Shown here in pieces: positions 1-5,999 of a stretch of DNA of 64,000 nucleotides. Location of the stretch: the NCBI GenBank assembly GCA_001689495.1, contig LUJS01000024.1, forward strand, positions 191-64,190, in the 5' to 3' direction. This DNA is from Bacteroidales bacterium M8 (GTDB lineage: Bacteria; Bacteroidota; Bacteroidia; Bacteroidales; Muribaculaceae). The position numbers were made by a program, and so were the translations under genes. Within the stretch, counting starts at the first letter, position 1, and each line of letters begins with the position of its first letter. A model generated the notes under the pieces. It saw nothing but the letters and a program-made list of their open reading frames with translations, was not told where the DNA came from and made no database searches.

Positions 1-25
1 GGGGGTTCGAATCCCTCTCTCTCCG
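1..25 (+). tRNA. tRNA-Ser, 3' end only
   Basis: The window opens inside a tRNA. A 5-bp T stem (1-5 with 13-17) encloses the loop TTCGAAT, followed by the acceptor 3' strand TCTCTCC and discriminator G at 25. That acceptor with discriminator G is typical of bacterial tRNA-Ser. No CCA is encoded. The anticodon lies outside the window, so the isoacceptor is unknown. The identity is inferred from the acceptor alone. Confidence 0.8.
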
Positions 26-86
26 CAATAAAGCCTGATTTTTCAGGCTTTTGTTGTATCTACACCCAACCTTGCACCCAAAACGG
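17..86 (+). repeat. Attachment-site-like direct repeat, left copy (tRNA-Ser 3' end)
   Basis: The last bases of the tRNA and the following 60 bp recur at 1838-1906 with a few substitutions and one 1-nt gap. Identity starts inside the acceptor stem and stops abruptly after ACGG (86 and 1906). A direct repeat of a tRNA 3' end that brackets cargo genes is the classic footprint of site-specific integration. No integrase lies between the copies. Confidence 0.8.
31..52 (+). terminator. Hairpin terminator after tRNA-Ser
   Basis: AAGCCTGA (31-38) pairs with TCAGGCTT (43-50) across a 4-nt loop and is followed by TTGTT. It sits five bases after the tRNA end, as an intrinsic terminator would. The same hairpin recurs at 1852-1870 in the second copy of the repeat. 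Confidence 0.6.
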
Positions 87-148
87 GGGTCAGCGGATTT
101 TCCCGGTGGGCAGTAGCAAATCCCTATTGGGATGTTAATAATATAACC

Positions 149-241
149 TAAAGGGTATAATTATGACGGAAATATAATATTTTATACCCTTTATGGTGTA
201 GTTTGGGGTAAATTCATTATATTTGCACCCAAAAGGGTATA
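149..241 (+). promoter_or_regulatory. Promoter and operator half-sites of the hipB-like operon
   Basis: The 10-mer AAAGGGTATA occurs at 150-159 and 232-241, and its reverse complement at 183-192, so two copies face each other and a third lies just before the hipB start. A Bacteroidetes -7 box, TATATTTG, lies at 218-225, which puts the predicted transcription start near 230, at the edge of the third site. This suits autorepression by the HTH protein. Binding is inferred. Confidence 0.6.
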
Positions 242-246
242 TTCGT

Positions 247-450
247 ATGACTCAATTAGCAAAATATGTGAAGGAGATGCGCAAGCAGTTCGGGCTTACG
301 CAAGTTGACCTGTCCCAGAAATCCGGGGTGGGGTTGCGTTTTGTGCGTGAGCTTGAACAGGGAAAGGAAACTCTACGTCTTGACAAGGTAAATCAGGTGC
401 TGGCGCTGTTCGGGGCTGTTATGACACCCGGAAAAATATCTGAATCATGA
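247..450 (+). CDS. HipB-like XRE-family antitoxin and autorepressor
   Basis: This 67-residue protein is almost entirely one helix-turn-helix domain of the HipB/y4mF type: LTQVDLSQKSGVGLRFVREL forms the HTH at about residues 17-36. The ATG at 247 is preferred to a TTG at 223, because the TTG lies inside the -7 box and upstream of the predicted transcription start. The stop overlaps the next start as ATGA (447-450), so the genes are translationally coupled. By family it should bind the half-sites upstream and neutralise the kinase encoded two genes downstream. Confidence 0.85.
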   Translation: MTQLAKYVKEMRKQFGLTQVDLSQKSGVGLRFVRELEQGKETLRLDKVNQVLALFGAVMTPGKISES

Positions 451-785
451 AACAGGCAAATGTGTATGTAGGCAAAAACCTTGCCGGGGTCCTGACAGAG
501 GACGACTTGGGCTATGAGTTCAGATATGATTCCGATTATCTAAAATCGGAAGGAGCCGAAGCTGTGAGCCTGACACTGCCTTTATCAGTAAAGCCATACC
601 GCGACAAGGTATTGTTCCCATTCTTCGATGGTCTGATACCCGAAGGATGGCTTCTGGACATTGCAGAACAGAGTTGGAAAATATCTGCCCGCGATAGATT
701 TTCACTGCTTCTTGCCTGTTGCAAGGACTGCATCGGCAATGTAAGCGTGATCCCGGTTGATGGAAGGGAGGCTGCTGATGAATAA
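447..785 (+). CDS. HipS-like short HipA N-terminal subdomain protein
   Basis: This 112-residue protein matches the N-terminal subdomain of HipA kinases, with GKNLAGVLTEDD near residue 9, PLSVKPYRD near 47, FFDGLIPEGW near 59 and the GNVSVIPV end near 98. In classical HipA this region is fused to the kinase. Here it is a separate gene between an HTH gene and a kinase gene. That is the order of the tripartite HipBST system, in which HipS acts as an antitoxin. The overlaps with both neighbours (4 nt and 8 nt) argue for an evolved split rather than a frameshift. Confidence 0.82.
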   Translation: MKQANVYVGKNLAGVLTEDDLGYEFRYDSDYLKSEGAEAVSLTLPLSVKPYRDKVLFPFFDGLIPEGWLLDIAEQSWKISARDRFSLLLACCKDCIGNVSVIPVDGREAADE

Positions 786-1722
786 ATGTCTTTTTTGTTA
801 TAAGCCCCTTGCTGATGGCGAGGTGGATTACCATAAGGCGTGCGCCCGCAAGATATTTGAATCGACAACGGCACCTGTTCTTCCATACACCAGAACCAAT
901 ATAAAGGAACTGGCACGTGAGATTGTTACAGCAAGTACCACCGTGACCGGAGTACAGGCAAAACTATCTCTCGATATTGCGAGAGGCCATAAGGGAGAAC
1001 CGCAACGATTCACGATTGTCGGATTGTGGGGACGCTTCATACTCAAACCACAGACCGATCGCTTTGCCAATCTACCTGAAAACGAGGACTTGACAATGCA
1101 CTTGGCAGAGGCCGTCGGAATCAAGACCGTGCCTCATTCGCTGATACGTTTCGTTGACGGCGAACTCTGCTACATTACCCGCCGAGTTGACCGCACCAAG
1201 AAAGGCGAGAAGATTGCCATGGAGGATATGTGCCAGTTGTCGGAACGCCTCACGGAGGACAAATATAAGGGCTCGTATGAGCGCATAGCCAAACTGATAA
1301 AGCAATACTCGGCGGCTCCGCTTTTGGATGTGGTCAACTTCTGGGAAGTGGTACTGTTCTCATGGCTGACCGGCAATGCCGATATGCACCTGAAGAACTT
1401 CTCGCTGTTCCGACCTTCCGAGAACTATATGCTGACCCCCGCGTATGATTTGCTCTCGACTTCGATAGTTATGCCGGATGATGACGAGGAATTGGCACTG
1501 ACTCTGAACGGGAAGAAAAAGCGTATTAAGAGAAGTGACTTCGATACGGCAATGCGCGATAGCGGCATGGATGAAAAGGCTATTTCAAATCTCTTCAACA
1601 AGTTCTACAAAGCCATTCCGAAATGGTACGGCTTTATCGAAGAATCGTTCCTTCCCAGCAACATGAAACTGGCATATCGGGCGCAAATAGAGTGGATGTC
1701 GAGTCGGCTGTATGGCGCTTGA
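778..1722 (+). CDS. HipT-like serine/threonine kinase toxin
   Basis: This is a 314-residue HipA-family kinase without the N-terminal subdomain. Residues 4-22 carry a possible zinc ligand set (C4, C7, H19, C22). A Gly-rich loop TVTGVQAKLS (55-64) places Thr-x-Thr where HipT has its Ser-x-Ser autophosphorylation motif. K90 lies in GRFILKP. The catalytic loop GNADMHLKN is at 199-207 with D202, and the metal-binding motif YDLLST starts at 223. ATG 778 follows GGGAGG; TTG 757 and ATG 760 are alternative starts. In characterised HipBST the kinase inactivates tryptophanyl-tRNA synthetase; the target here is unknown. Confidence 0.85.
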   Translation: MNKCLFCYKPLADGEVDYHKACARKIFESTTAPVLPYTRTNIKELAREIVTASTTVTGVQAKLSLDIARGHKGEPQRFTIVGLWGRFILKPQTDRFANLPENEDLTMHLAEAVGIKTVPHSLIRFVDGELCYITRRVDRTKKGEKIAMEDMCQLSERLTEDKYKGSYERIAKLIKQYSAAPLLDVVNFWEVVLFSWLTGNADMHLKNFSLFRPSENYMLTPAYDLLSTSIVMPDDDEELALTLNGKKKRIKRSDFDTAMRDSGMDEKAISNLFNKFYKAIPKWYGFIEESFLPSNMKLAYRAQIEWMSSRLYGA

Positions 1723-1837
1723 AAATGGCCTACTACAATCATTAAGTTCAATTCTCAGATAGAATCGAAACTAATGATCTTCAGATAACAGACTTACAAT
1801 ATTCAGAGTCAGATATATAACCGAAAGGCTCATCAAC

Positions 1838-1906
1838 CTCTCTCCGCAATAAAGCCTGATTATCAGGCTTTTGTTGTATATGCACCCAATTTTGCACCCA
1901 AAACGG
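1838..1906 (+). repeat. Attachment-site-like direct repeat, right copy
   Basis: This is the second copy of the tRNA-Ser 3' end and downstream sequence (see 17-86). It begins within the acceptor stem sequence TCTCTCCG, repeats the AAGCCTGA hairpin and ends at ACGG. Upstream of it (1723-1837) I see no gene and no rest of a tRNA, so it is a tRNA fragment and not a second tRNA gene. Confidence 0.8.
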
Positions 1907-1925
1907 TCAAAGTTGGGTGTTTTTA
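1895..1925 (+). terminator. Intrinsic terminator
   Basis: CACCCAA (1895-1901) pairs with TTGGGTG (1913-1919) across an 11-nt loop and is followed by TTTTTATT. The stem begins inside the right repeat copy and ends outside it. The left copy lacks this second arm, so this may be the original tRNA terminator displaced when the cassette inserted. Confidence 0.6.
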
Positions 1926-1960
1926 TTGGCCCATTATCACGGAGTTACGAAATTTTGTTG

Positions 1961-1968
1961 TAACTTTG
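1961..1968 (+). promoter_or_regulatory. -7 promoter box for the 1972 gene
   Basis: TAACTTTG matches the Bacteroidetes -7 consensus TAnnTTTG. It ends three bases before the ATG at 1972, so the predicted transcript starts at or next to the start codon. No convincing -33 element lies at the right spacing. Confidence 0.5.
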
Positions 1969-1971
1969 CGT

Positions 1972-2895
1972 ATGGCTGCACTCCACAAGATATATATTCT
2001 GTGTGCTGGCTTTGCTCTCGCCTGTAACCTGTGGGCGCAAAGTCATGGGAATTCTATGCCAACAGACACAAGTCCGCTCAAAATTGAGCGCGACGCTCTT
2101 GGTGCAGTGTATTATTGGATAGATAATAATGAGCTTGATCTTGGCCAAGTGGATTACAGCGGTTTATATGAAACTTATCTGACACCTATTGAAGGGCAGT
2201 TGTTTGAGGACTGTACTCAGCTATTCATTGAGGGGAAACTTCATTTGGAGCCGACCTTTCTAAAAACATACAATTATTGGGGCAGCCATACTTTTGATGC
2301 TCCCGTCAACGGTGTGCTTGGCAATGATTTCAGACGGATCGAGGTCTATTTCTATCCTGATGCGGTAAAAACCGATTCCGTGACATACTCCGTAAGAGGC
2401 CGGACAAAGGTGAAGAAGAATGTCTGCGATTTTTCGGGAGAAGTCAAAATCAAGAAAATCTACCATGTTTTTGAGCGTGACGCGGATTCTCCTGACTGCT
2501 ATAAAATCATCGCCGATTATTTGCTCAAGGAAGATTCTACAAAAAATGGAAGCGGAGTATTTCGCGGTATATTCGGCGCGTACGGATATATTACGGGTGA
2601 TGCGCCGGATGTCATTAATGTAGACAACATTGATCAGGAAGGCGACGGATATATGAACCGCTCCTATGTCGGCACATGGCAGAGCTACAAGAATCCTGCG
2701 ACAGTAAAACGCTGTATGTGGGGAGATAACCGTCTGCCATTCCGCTTTGATTTCGATATAGGAGCCGGTGAAATCCGCGTTAATCCAAAATATGCCTCAC
2801 CCGAATGGGATAGAATCATGCAATGGAAAGACCTTGATATTGTCGAACCCGAAAGCGGTGACAGCCGTGCATCATACAAAAATCCGTGGTGGTAA
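1972..2895 (+). CDS. Secreted protein of unknown function
   Basis: I do not recognise this 307-residue protein. It opens with a hydrophobic signal peptide (about residues 5-22, ending LACNLWAQS) and is otherwise soluble. It is rich in aromatic and acidic residues, has no cysteine cluster that I can see, and ends KNPWW. Codon use is more AT-rich than in the housekeeping genes downstream, which suits an acquired segment beside the tRNA-Ser integration site. The stop overlaps the next start by one base (TAATG), so the two are probably co-transcribed. Confidence 0.7.
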   Translation: MAALHKIYILCAGFALACNLWAQSHGNSMPTDTSPLKIERDALGAVYYWIDNNELDLGQVDYSGLYETYLTPIEGQLFEDCTQLFIEGKLHLEPTFLKTYNYWGSHTFDAPVNGVLGNDFRRIEVYFYPDAVKTDSVTYSVRGRTKVKKNVCDFSGEVKIKKIYHVFERDADSPDCYKIIADYLLKEDSTKNGSGVFRGIFGAYGYITGDAPDVINVDNIDQEGDGYMNRSYVGTWQSYKNPATVKRCMWGDNRLPFRFDFDIGAGEIRVNPKYASPEWDRIMQWKDLDIVEPESGDSRASYKNPWW

Positions 2896-3326
2896 TGAAA
2901 CTGACCGATAAACGAGTAGGGATAATCGACCGATATTATATGCGTATCTACCTTGCGTATTTGAGCAAAAAGGACCCGGCCCGCTTTGTAGCATGTCTAA
3001 ATGTCGGTTTAACAATGGGGCTGTTGTTGTCCCCTATCCCTATCTTTTGTGCGGAATTATTCCGTGCAGGCGAAGGGAATATTGATGCCATCATACTGTC
3101 ATTATACGCCATATCCATTTTGGCATGGGCTTTTGGCACATATAATGAAAAAAGAATCCAACAATTGAAAGCCATGAGCTCCTCTTATCGCGGCAAATAC
3201 TCTGTTCCGACATGGTGTCTGTTTATGATTATTCCGATTGGTTTTATATGGGTTGTTCTTATGTATTGGTTGATGTTGCGTTATGTGATACATCCATACC
3301 AACTTGAAGGTATTTTTGTAAGATGA
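2895..3326 (+). CDS. Small membrane protein of unknown function
   Basis: This 143-residue protein has three likely membrane segments: GLTMGLLLSPIPIFCAELF near residue 40, AIILSLYAISILAWAFGTY near 65, and CLFMIIPIGFIWVVLMYWLM near 107. The N terminus is basic and probably cytoplasmic. Translation is coupled to the secreted protein before it through a one-base overlap, which suggests that the two act together at the envelope. I recognise no family. Confidence 0.65.
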   Translation: MKLTDKRVGIIDRYYMRIYLAYLSKKDPARFVACLNVGLTMGLLLSPIPIFCAELFRAGEGNIDAIILSLYAISILAWAFGTYNEKRIQQLKAMSSSYRGKYSVPTWCLFMIIPIGFIWVVLMYWLMLRYVIHPYQLEGIFVR

Positions 3327-3374
3327 CAAATACAACAATGGATAAATCAAGGGTTCCGTCACCATATTTCCCAA

Positions 3375-3447
3375 AGCATACTGCAGTGTTTCGATGCAAA
3401 GTGGATAAACGACAATACATATTGCCGTTTGTAATCTGTAGTATGCT
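3375..3447. repeat. Imperfect inverted repeat in a non-coding gap
   Basis: AGCATACTGCAG (3375-3386) and CTGTAGTATGCT (3436-3447) are reverse complements with one mismatch, 49 bases apart. They lie in the 267-bp gap between two unknown genes. There is no T tract, so it is not an obvious terminator. No other feature was seen in the gap except a TAACTTTG box at 3565-3572 just before the next gene. Confidence 0.35.
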
Positions 3448-3593
3448 TGATGTCATAGTTCTTACTGTTACCCGTAATATCCTATTGGGTCTATGATGAT
3501 AATAATACTACTTCGATTATGCCATAATGGGACATTTGTCACATCAAATGTCAAATATTAGTTGTAACTTTGCTTAATAACAATCCAAAGTAT

Positions 3594-4103
3594 ATGAAGT
3601 ATAAGACAGGCACTTACATTATTGTTACGTTAGCATTCTCTATATTGGGTATGCTATTGTGGGCTGTCGGCTGTCACAGGCAAATCTCAGACAATAATGA
3701 AATACGGAGGATTTTTGACATCTACCATGCCAATTCTGAATATTTTCTTTCCGGTCAGGTAATTTCAAAAGACTTACTTTACGATTATGGCACTATGTAT
3801 CGTGATGTTTATGTTCTGGAAATAGATGTTGATTCTTTTGAAATCTATAAAAATGATTTAAGGATTGGCATGCCATTTCTCGGAGTATATGACAGCATAC
3901 GTAATAAAGCATACATCCAATCACCCATATATAATAGACAGACTCATAACGAGTATCAAAAAGGGGATACGCTGCCGACTGTTAGAATTAACTCTACTGA
4001 TGGTGTAGTACATTTCTCAGATGGGCTTCAATCTGGAATGCTCGTTGTTGAAAAGTCGGATGCTTTGTCGGCAAAGGAGAATAGAAATACAATACGTTTT
4101 TAA
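3594..4103 (+). CDS. Membrane-anchored or lipoprotein-like protein, function unknown
   Basis: This 169-residue protein has one N-terminal hydrophobic segment (about residues 7-26) followed by AVGCHRQ. The cysteine could be a lipidation site, although alanine at -3 is a weak lipobox. The remainder is soluble and AT-rich. ATG 3594 is preferred to TTG 3570, because a TAACTTTG box at 3565-3572 overlaps the TTG and would give an 18-nt leader before the ATG. I recognise no family. It is followed 18 bp later by another unknown membrane protein. Confidence 0.6.
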   Translation: MKYKTGTYIIVTLAFSILGMLLWAVGCHRQISDNNEIRRIFDIYHANSEYFLSGQVISKDLLYDYGTMYRDVYVLEIDVDSFEIYKNDLRIGMPFLGVYDSIRNKAYIQSPIYNRQTHNEYQKGDTLPTVRINSTDGVVHFSDGLQSGMLVVEKSDALSAKENRNTIRF

Positions 4104-4121
4104 GTAAAAAACCTTTATGAC

Positions 4122-4667
4122 ATGAAACTCCGAACCATCGTCATATTGGCAATATGCGTCGTAATAATCAGCGTATACGCCCTCTATAATTTTATTTTGG
4201 TGCCGATTCTGGTTTATGGATGGGTCACCGGGGCATTTATCATTACTTTAAATAGGAAACATCTAAAACTCAACTTCGTAGAATTTCTGAATAAATACAG
4301 TTGGCCCTATTTTGGTGTATCTGTTTTGCTTGTCTTATTGGCAGCAGTTAATTCCATCGGGTATCATAATAGTGCAAAAGAATACCGACGATGCTTTGAA
4401 ACTGAAATAAATGATACTGTAGCCGGCATAGACCGTTGGGGCAAGATGGGCAATAAGATAAATCTGACAAATGGAGAATCATTTGGAGTATACATATCTC
4501 CGCTTACCGAAGTCATTGATTTGGAAAACGTGATACAGAAAAAGAAGAATATTGTAACTCTGCAAAAGAAAGCCAATAACGACACAATAGTCTTTGTGGA
4601 TTCGCATGAATATAAGTGGACTTTTGTAATTGCTGATCCATCATTAAAAACTATCTTTGAAGAATAA
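4122..4667 (+). CDS. Membrane protein with C-terminal soluble domain, unknown
   Basis: This 181-residue protein has two or three N-terminal membrane segments (about residues 5-22, 24-42 and 62-80), then a basic soluble domain of about 95 residues containing KKKNIV and ending FEE. It probably shares a transcript with the 3594 gene. Both look like envelope proteins with a single soluble domain. Base composition is AT-rich like the three genes before it. I recognise no family. Confidence 0.6.
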   Translation: MKLRTIVILAICVVIISVYALYNFILVPILVYGWVTGAFIITLNRKHLKLNFVEFLNKYSWPYFGVSVLLVLLAAVNSIGYHNSAKEYRRCFETEINDTVAGIDRWGKMGNKINLTNGESFGVYISPLTEVIDLENVIQKKKNIVTLQKKANNDTIVFVDSHEYKWTFVIADPSLKTIFEE

Positions 4668-4787
4668 TGAAACATACCGAAATACGATTATGACGGACAA
4701 ACGATTATTTGGATGACGTGGGTAGAATTGGTCGGTATCGTGGTCGGGGTTGCTTGTCAGAGGGGACAAGGACAGAATTTATATGGC

Positions 4788-4795
4788 TATCTTTG
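4788..4795 (+). promoter_or_regulatory. -7 promoter box upstream of the ECF sigma gene
   Basis: TATCTTTG fits TAnnTTTG and would give a leader of about 75 nt before the sigma factor start at 4875. No clear -33 element is seen. A second, ECF-type autoregulated promoter cannot be excluded. Confidence 0.4.
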
Positions 4796-4874
4796 CGGGA
4801 GGGTATGTCTTTTTTCTCAAAATTTTTCTTCGTTTGGGGTTGAGTTTTGCGGATGTTGTGTGTCTTTATAGTGT

Positions 4875-5369
4875 ATGACAAAGAGAAACGACATAGAGAA
4901 ACTATTCAAAGCACATTATGCGCAGATGTACCGGTTGGCCGTGGCACTTCTGCACGACGATGATCTTGCGCGCGACATCGTCCATGATGTGTTTGCATCG
5001 CTTCTCGAAGCGCCACCTGTGACTGCTGCCGCAGGCGGTTATCTGATCAAAGCTGTCAGAAACCGCTGCCTGAACCATATCCGCGACTGCGAGATCCACC
5101 GCAGGATTGCCAATCACTATTTCCTCGAAAACGAGGAGTATGACAGCGAGGATTGGCCTGACGAAGAAACCATTGTCCTGATATACAATTTTATCACGTC
5201 TGAAATATCGCCACAGGCGAGGCGCGTCATGGAATTACGATTCTCCGAGGGCTTGACGTTTGCCAGCATTGCCGCATCAATGGACATAAGCGAGACAGCC
5301 GTTTACCGTCATCTGAGTCATGCACTGACAATCATCCGCAAAAAACTCAACGAAAATGGACAAACATGA
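4875..5369 (+). CDS. ECF-family RNA polymerase sigma factor
   Basis: This 164-residue protein has sigma region 2 at about residues 8-75 (LARDIVHDVFASLLEA, then AVRNRCLNHIRD) and region 4 at about 110-160 (ELRFSEGLTFASIAASMDIS, then AVYRHLSHALTIIRKKL). It should direct RNA polymerase to the receptor genes of its own operon. The anti-sigma gene overlaps its 3' end by 14 nt, and a receptor gene follows. This is the standard cell-surface signalling arrangement of Bacteroidetes. Confidence 0.93.
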   Translation: MTKRNDIEKLFKAHYAQMYRLAVALLHDDDLARDIVHDVFASLLEAPPVTAAAGGYLIKAVRNRCLNHIRDCEIHRRIANHYFLENEEYDSEDWPDEETIVLIYNFITSEISPQARRVMELRFSEGLTFASIAASMDISETAVYRHLSHALTIIRKKLNENGQT

Positions 5370-5997
5370 ACTTGTGCTTGATATTGTCGAGCATCCCGAG
5401 AAATATACATCCGACCAGCTGGCAGAAGTGTTGTCTGACCCGGAGACCAAGGAGATATACAATCTGCTTTGCAAGACAATTTCTGCAATGGAAACCGAAA
5501 AGGAGATAGATGTCGACGCCGAATGGGAAGCTTTCTCGGAGAAACATCCGGCCCGTTCCATCAAATCATTCTTTTGGCCGGGGAGCCGTGCCGCTTCATT
5601 GGTCGCCATAGTCGGCACGTCAATCGTGGCTGTCGCAGCCGGGATAGCCTTCACGGTGGCCTTAATCGACCACAAGCCGAAACAGATTGCCGATAATGTG
5701 GCTGTTGCTCCGTCTGTGGCAGCCGTGTCGACTGATGCATCAACGACCGGGAACGCTACCGTCAAGGCTGACCTGACACCGATAATGTTTGAGAACGAGC
5801 CTCTTGAAAACATAATGAAAGAGGTGGCTGACGCTTACGGCATAGAAGAAATCAGGTTCAATGACCCTGAAACTGCCTCGCTGCATCTTTACTACAAGCT
5901 GGACCCGTCGTTACCGCTCGACGAGGTCGTGGAACAGCTCAACACATTCGACCAAATCAACATCCGGCAAAACGGCAATATCCTAACCATTGACTGA
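5356..5997 (+). CDS. FecR-like anti-sigma factor, reduced form
   Basis: This 213-residue protein has a cytoplasmic N-terminal part that should bind the sigma factor. One membrane segment (about residues 76-98) is followed by a periplasmic C-terminal domain, FENEPLENIMKEVADAYGIE to the end, which matches the DUF4974 domain of FecR regulators. The central FecR domain found in most relatives appears to be missing: only about 35 linker residues separate the membrane segment from DUF4974. The gene lies between its sigma factor (14-nt overlap) and the receptor (2-nt gap). Confidence 0.85.
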   Translation: MDKHELVLDIVEHPEKYTSDQLAEVLSDPETKEIYNLLCKTISAMETEKEIDVDAEWEAFSEKHPARSIKSFFWPGSRAASLVAIVGTSIVAVAAGIAFTVALIDHKPKQIADNVAVAPSVAAVSTDASTTGNATVKADLTPIMFENEPLENIMKEVADAYGIEEIRFNDPETASLHLYYKLDPSLPLDEVVEQLNTFDQINIRQNGNILTID

Positions 5998-5999
5998 CG

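Noticed and set aside
447..1722. hipS-like plus hipT-like genes as one frameshifted hipA
   Set aside because: The frames overlap by eight bases, each has its own start, the kinase has its own N-terminal Cys/His segment and a HipT-like Thr-x-Thr loop, and the order matches a known three-gene system.
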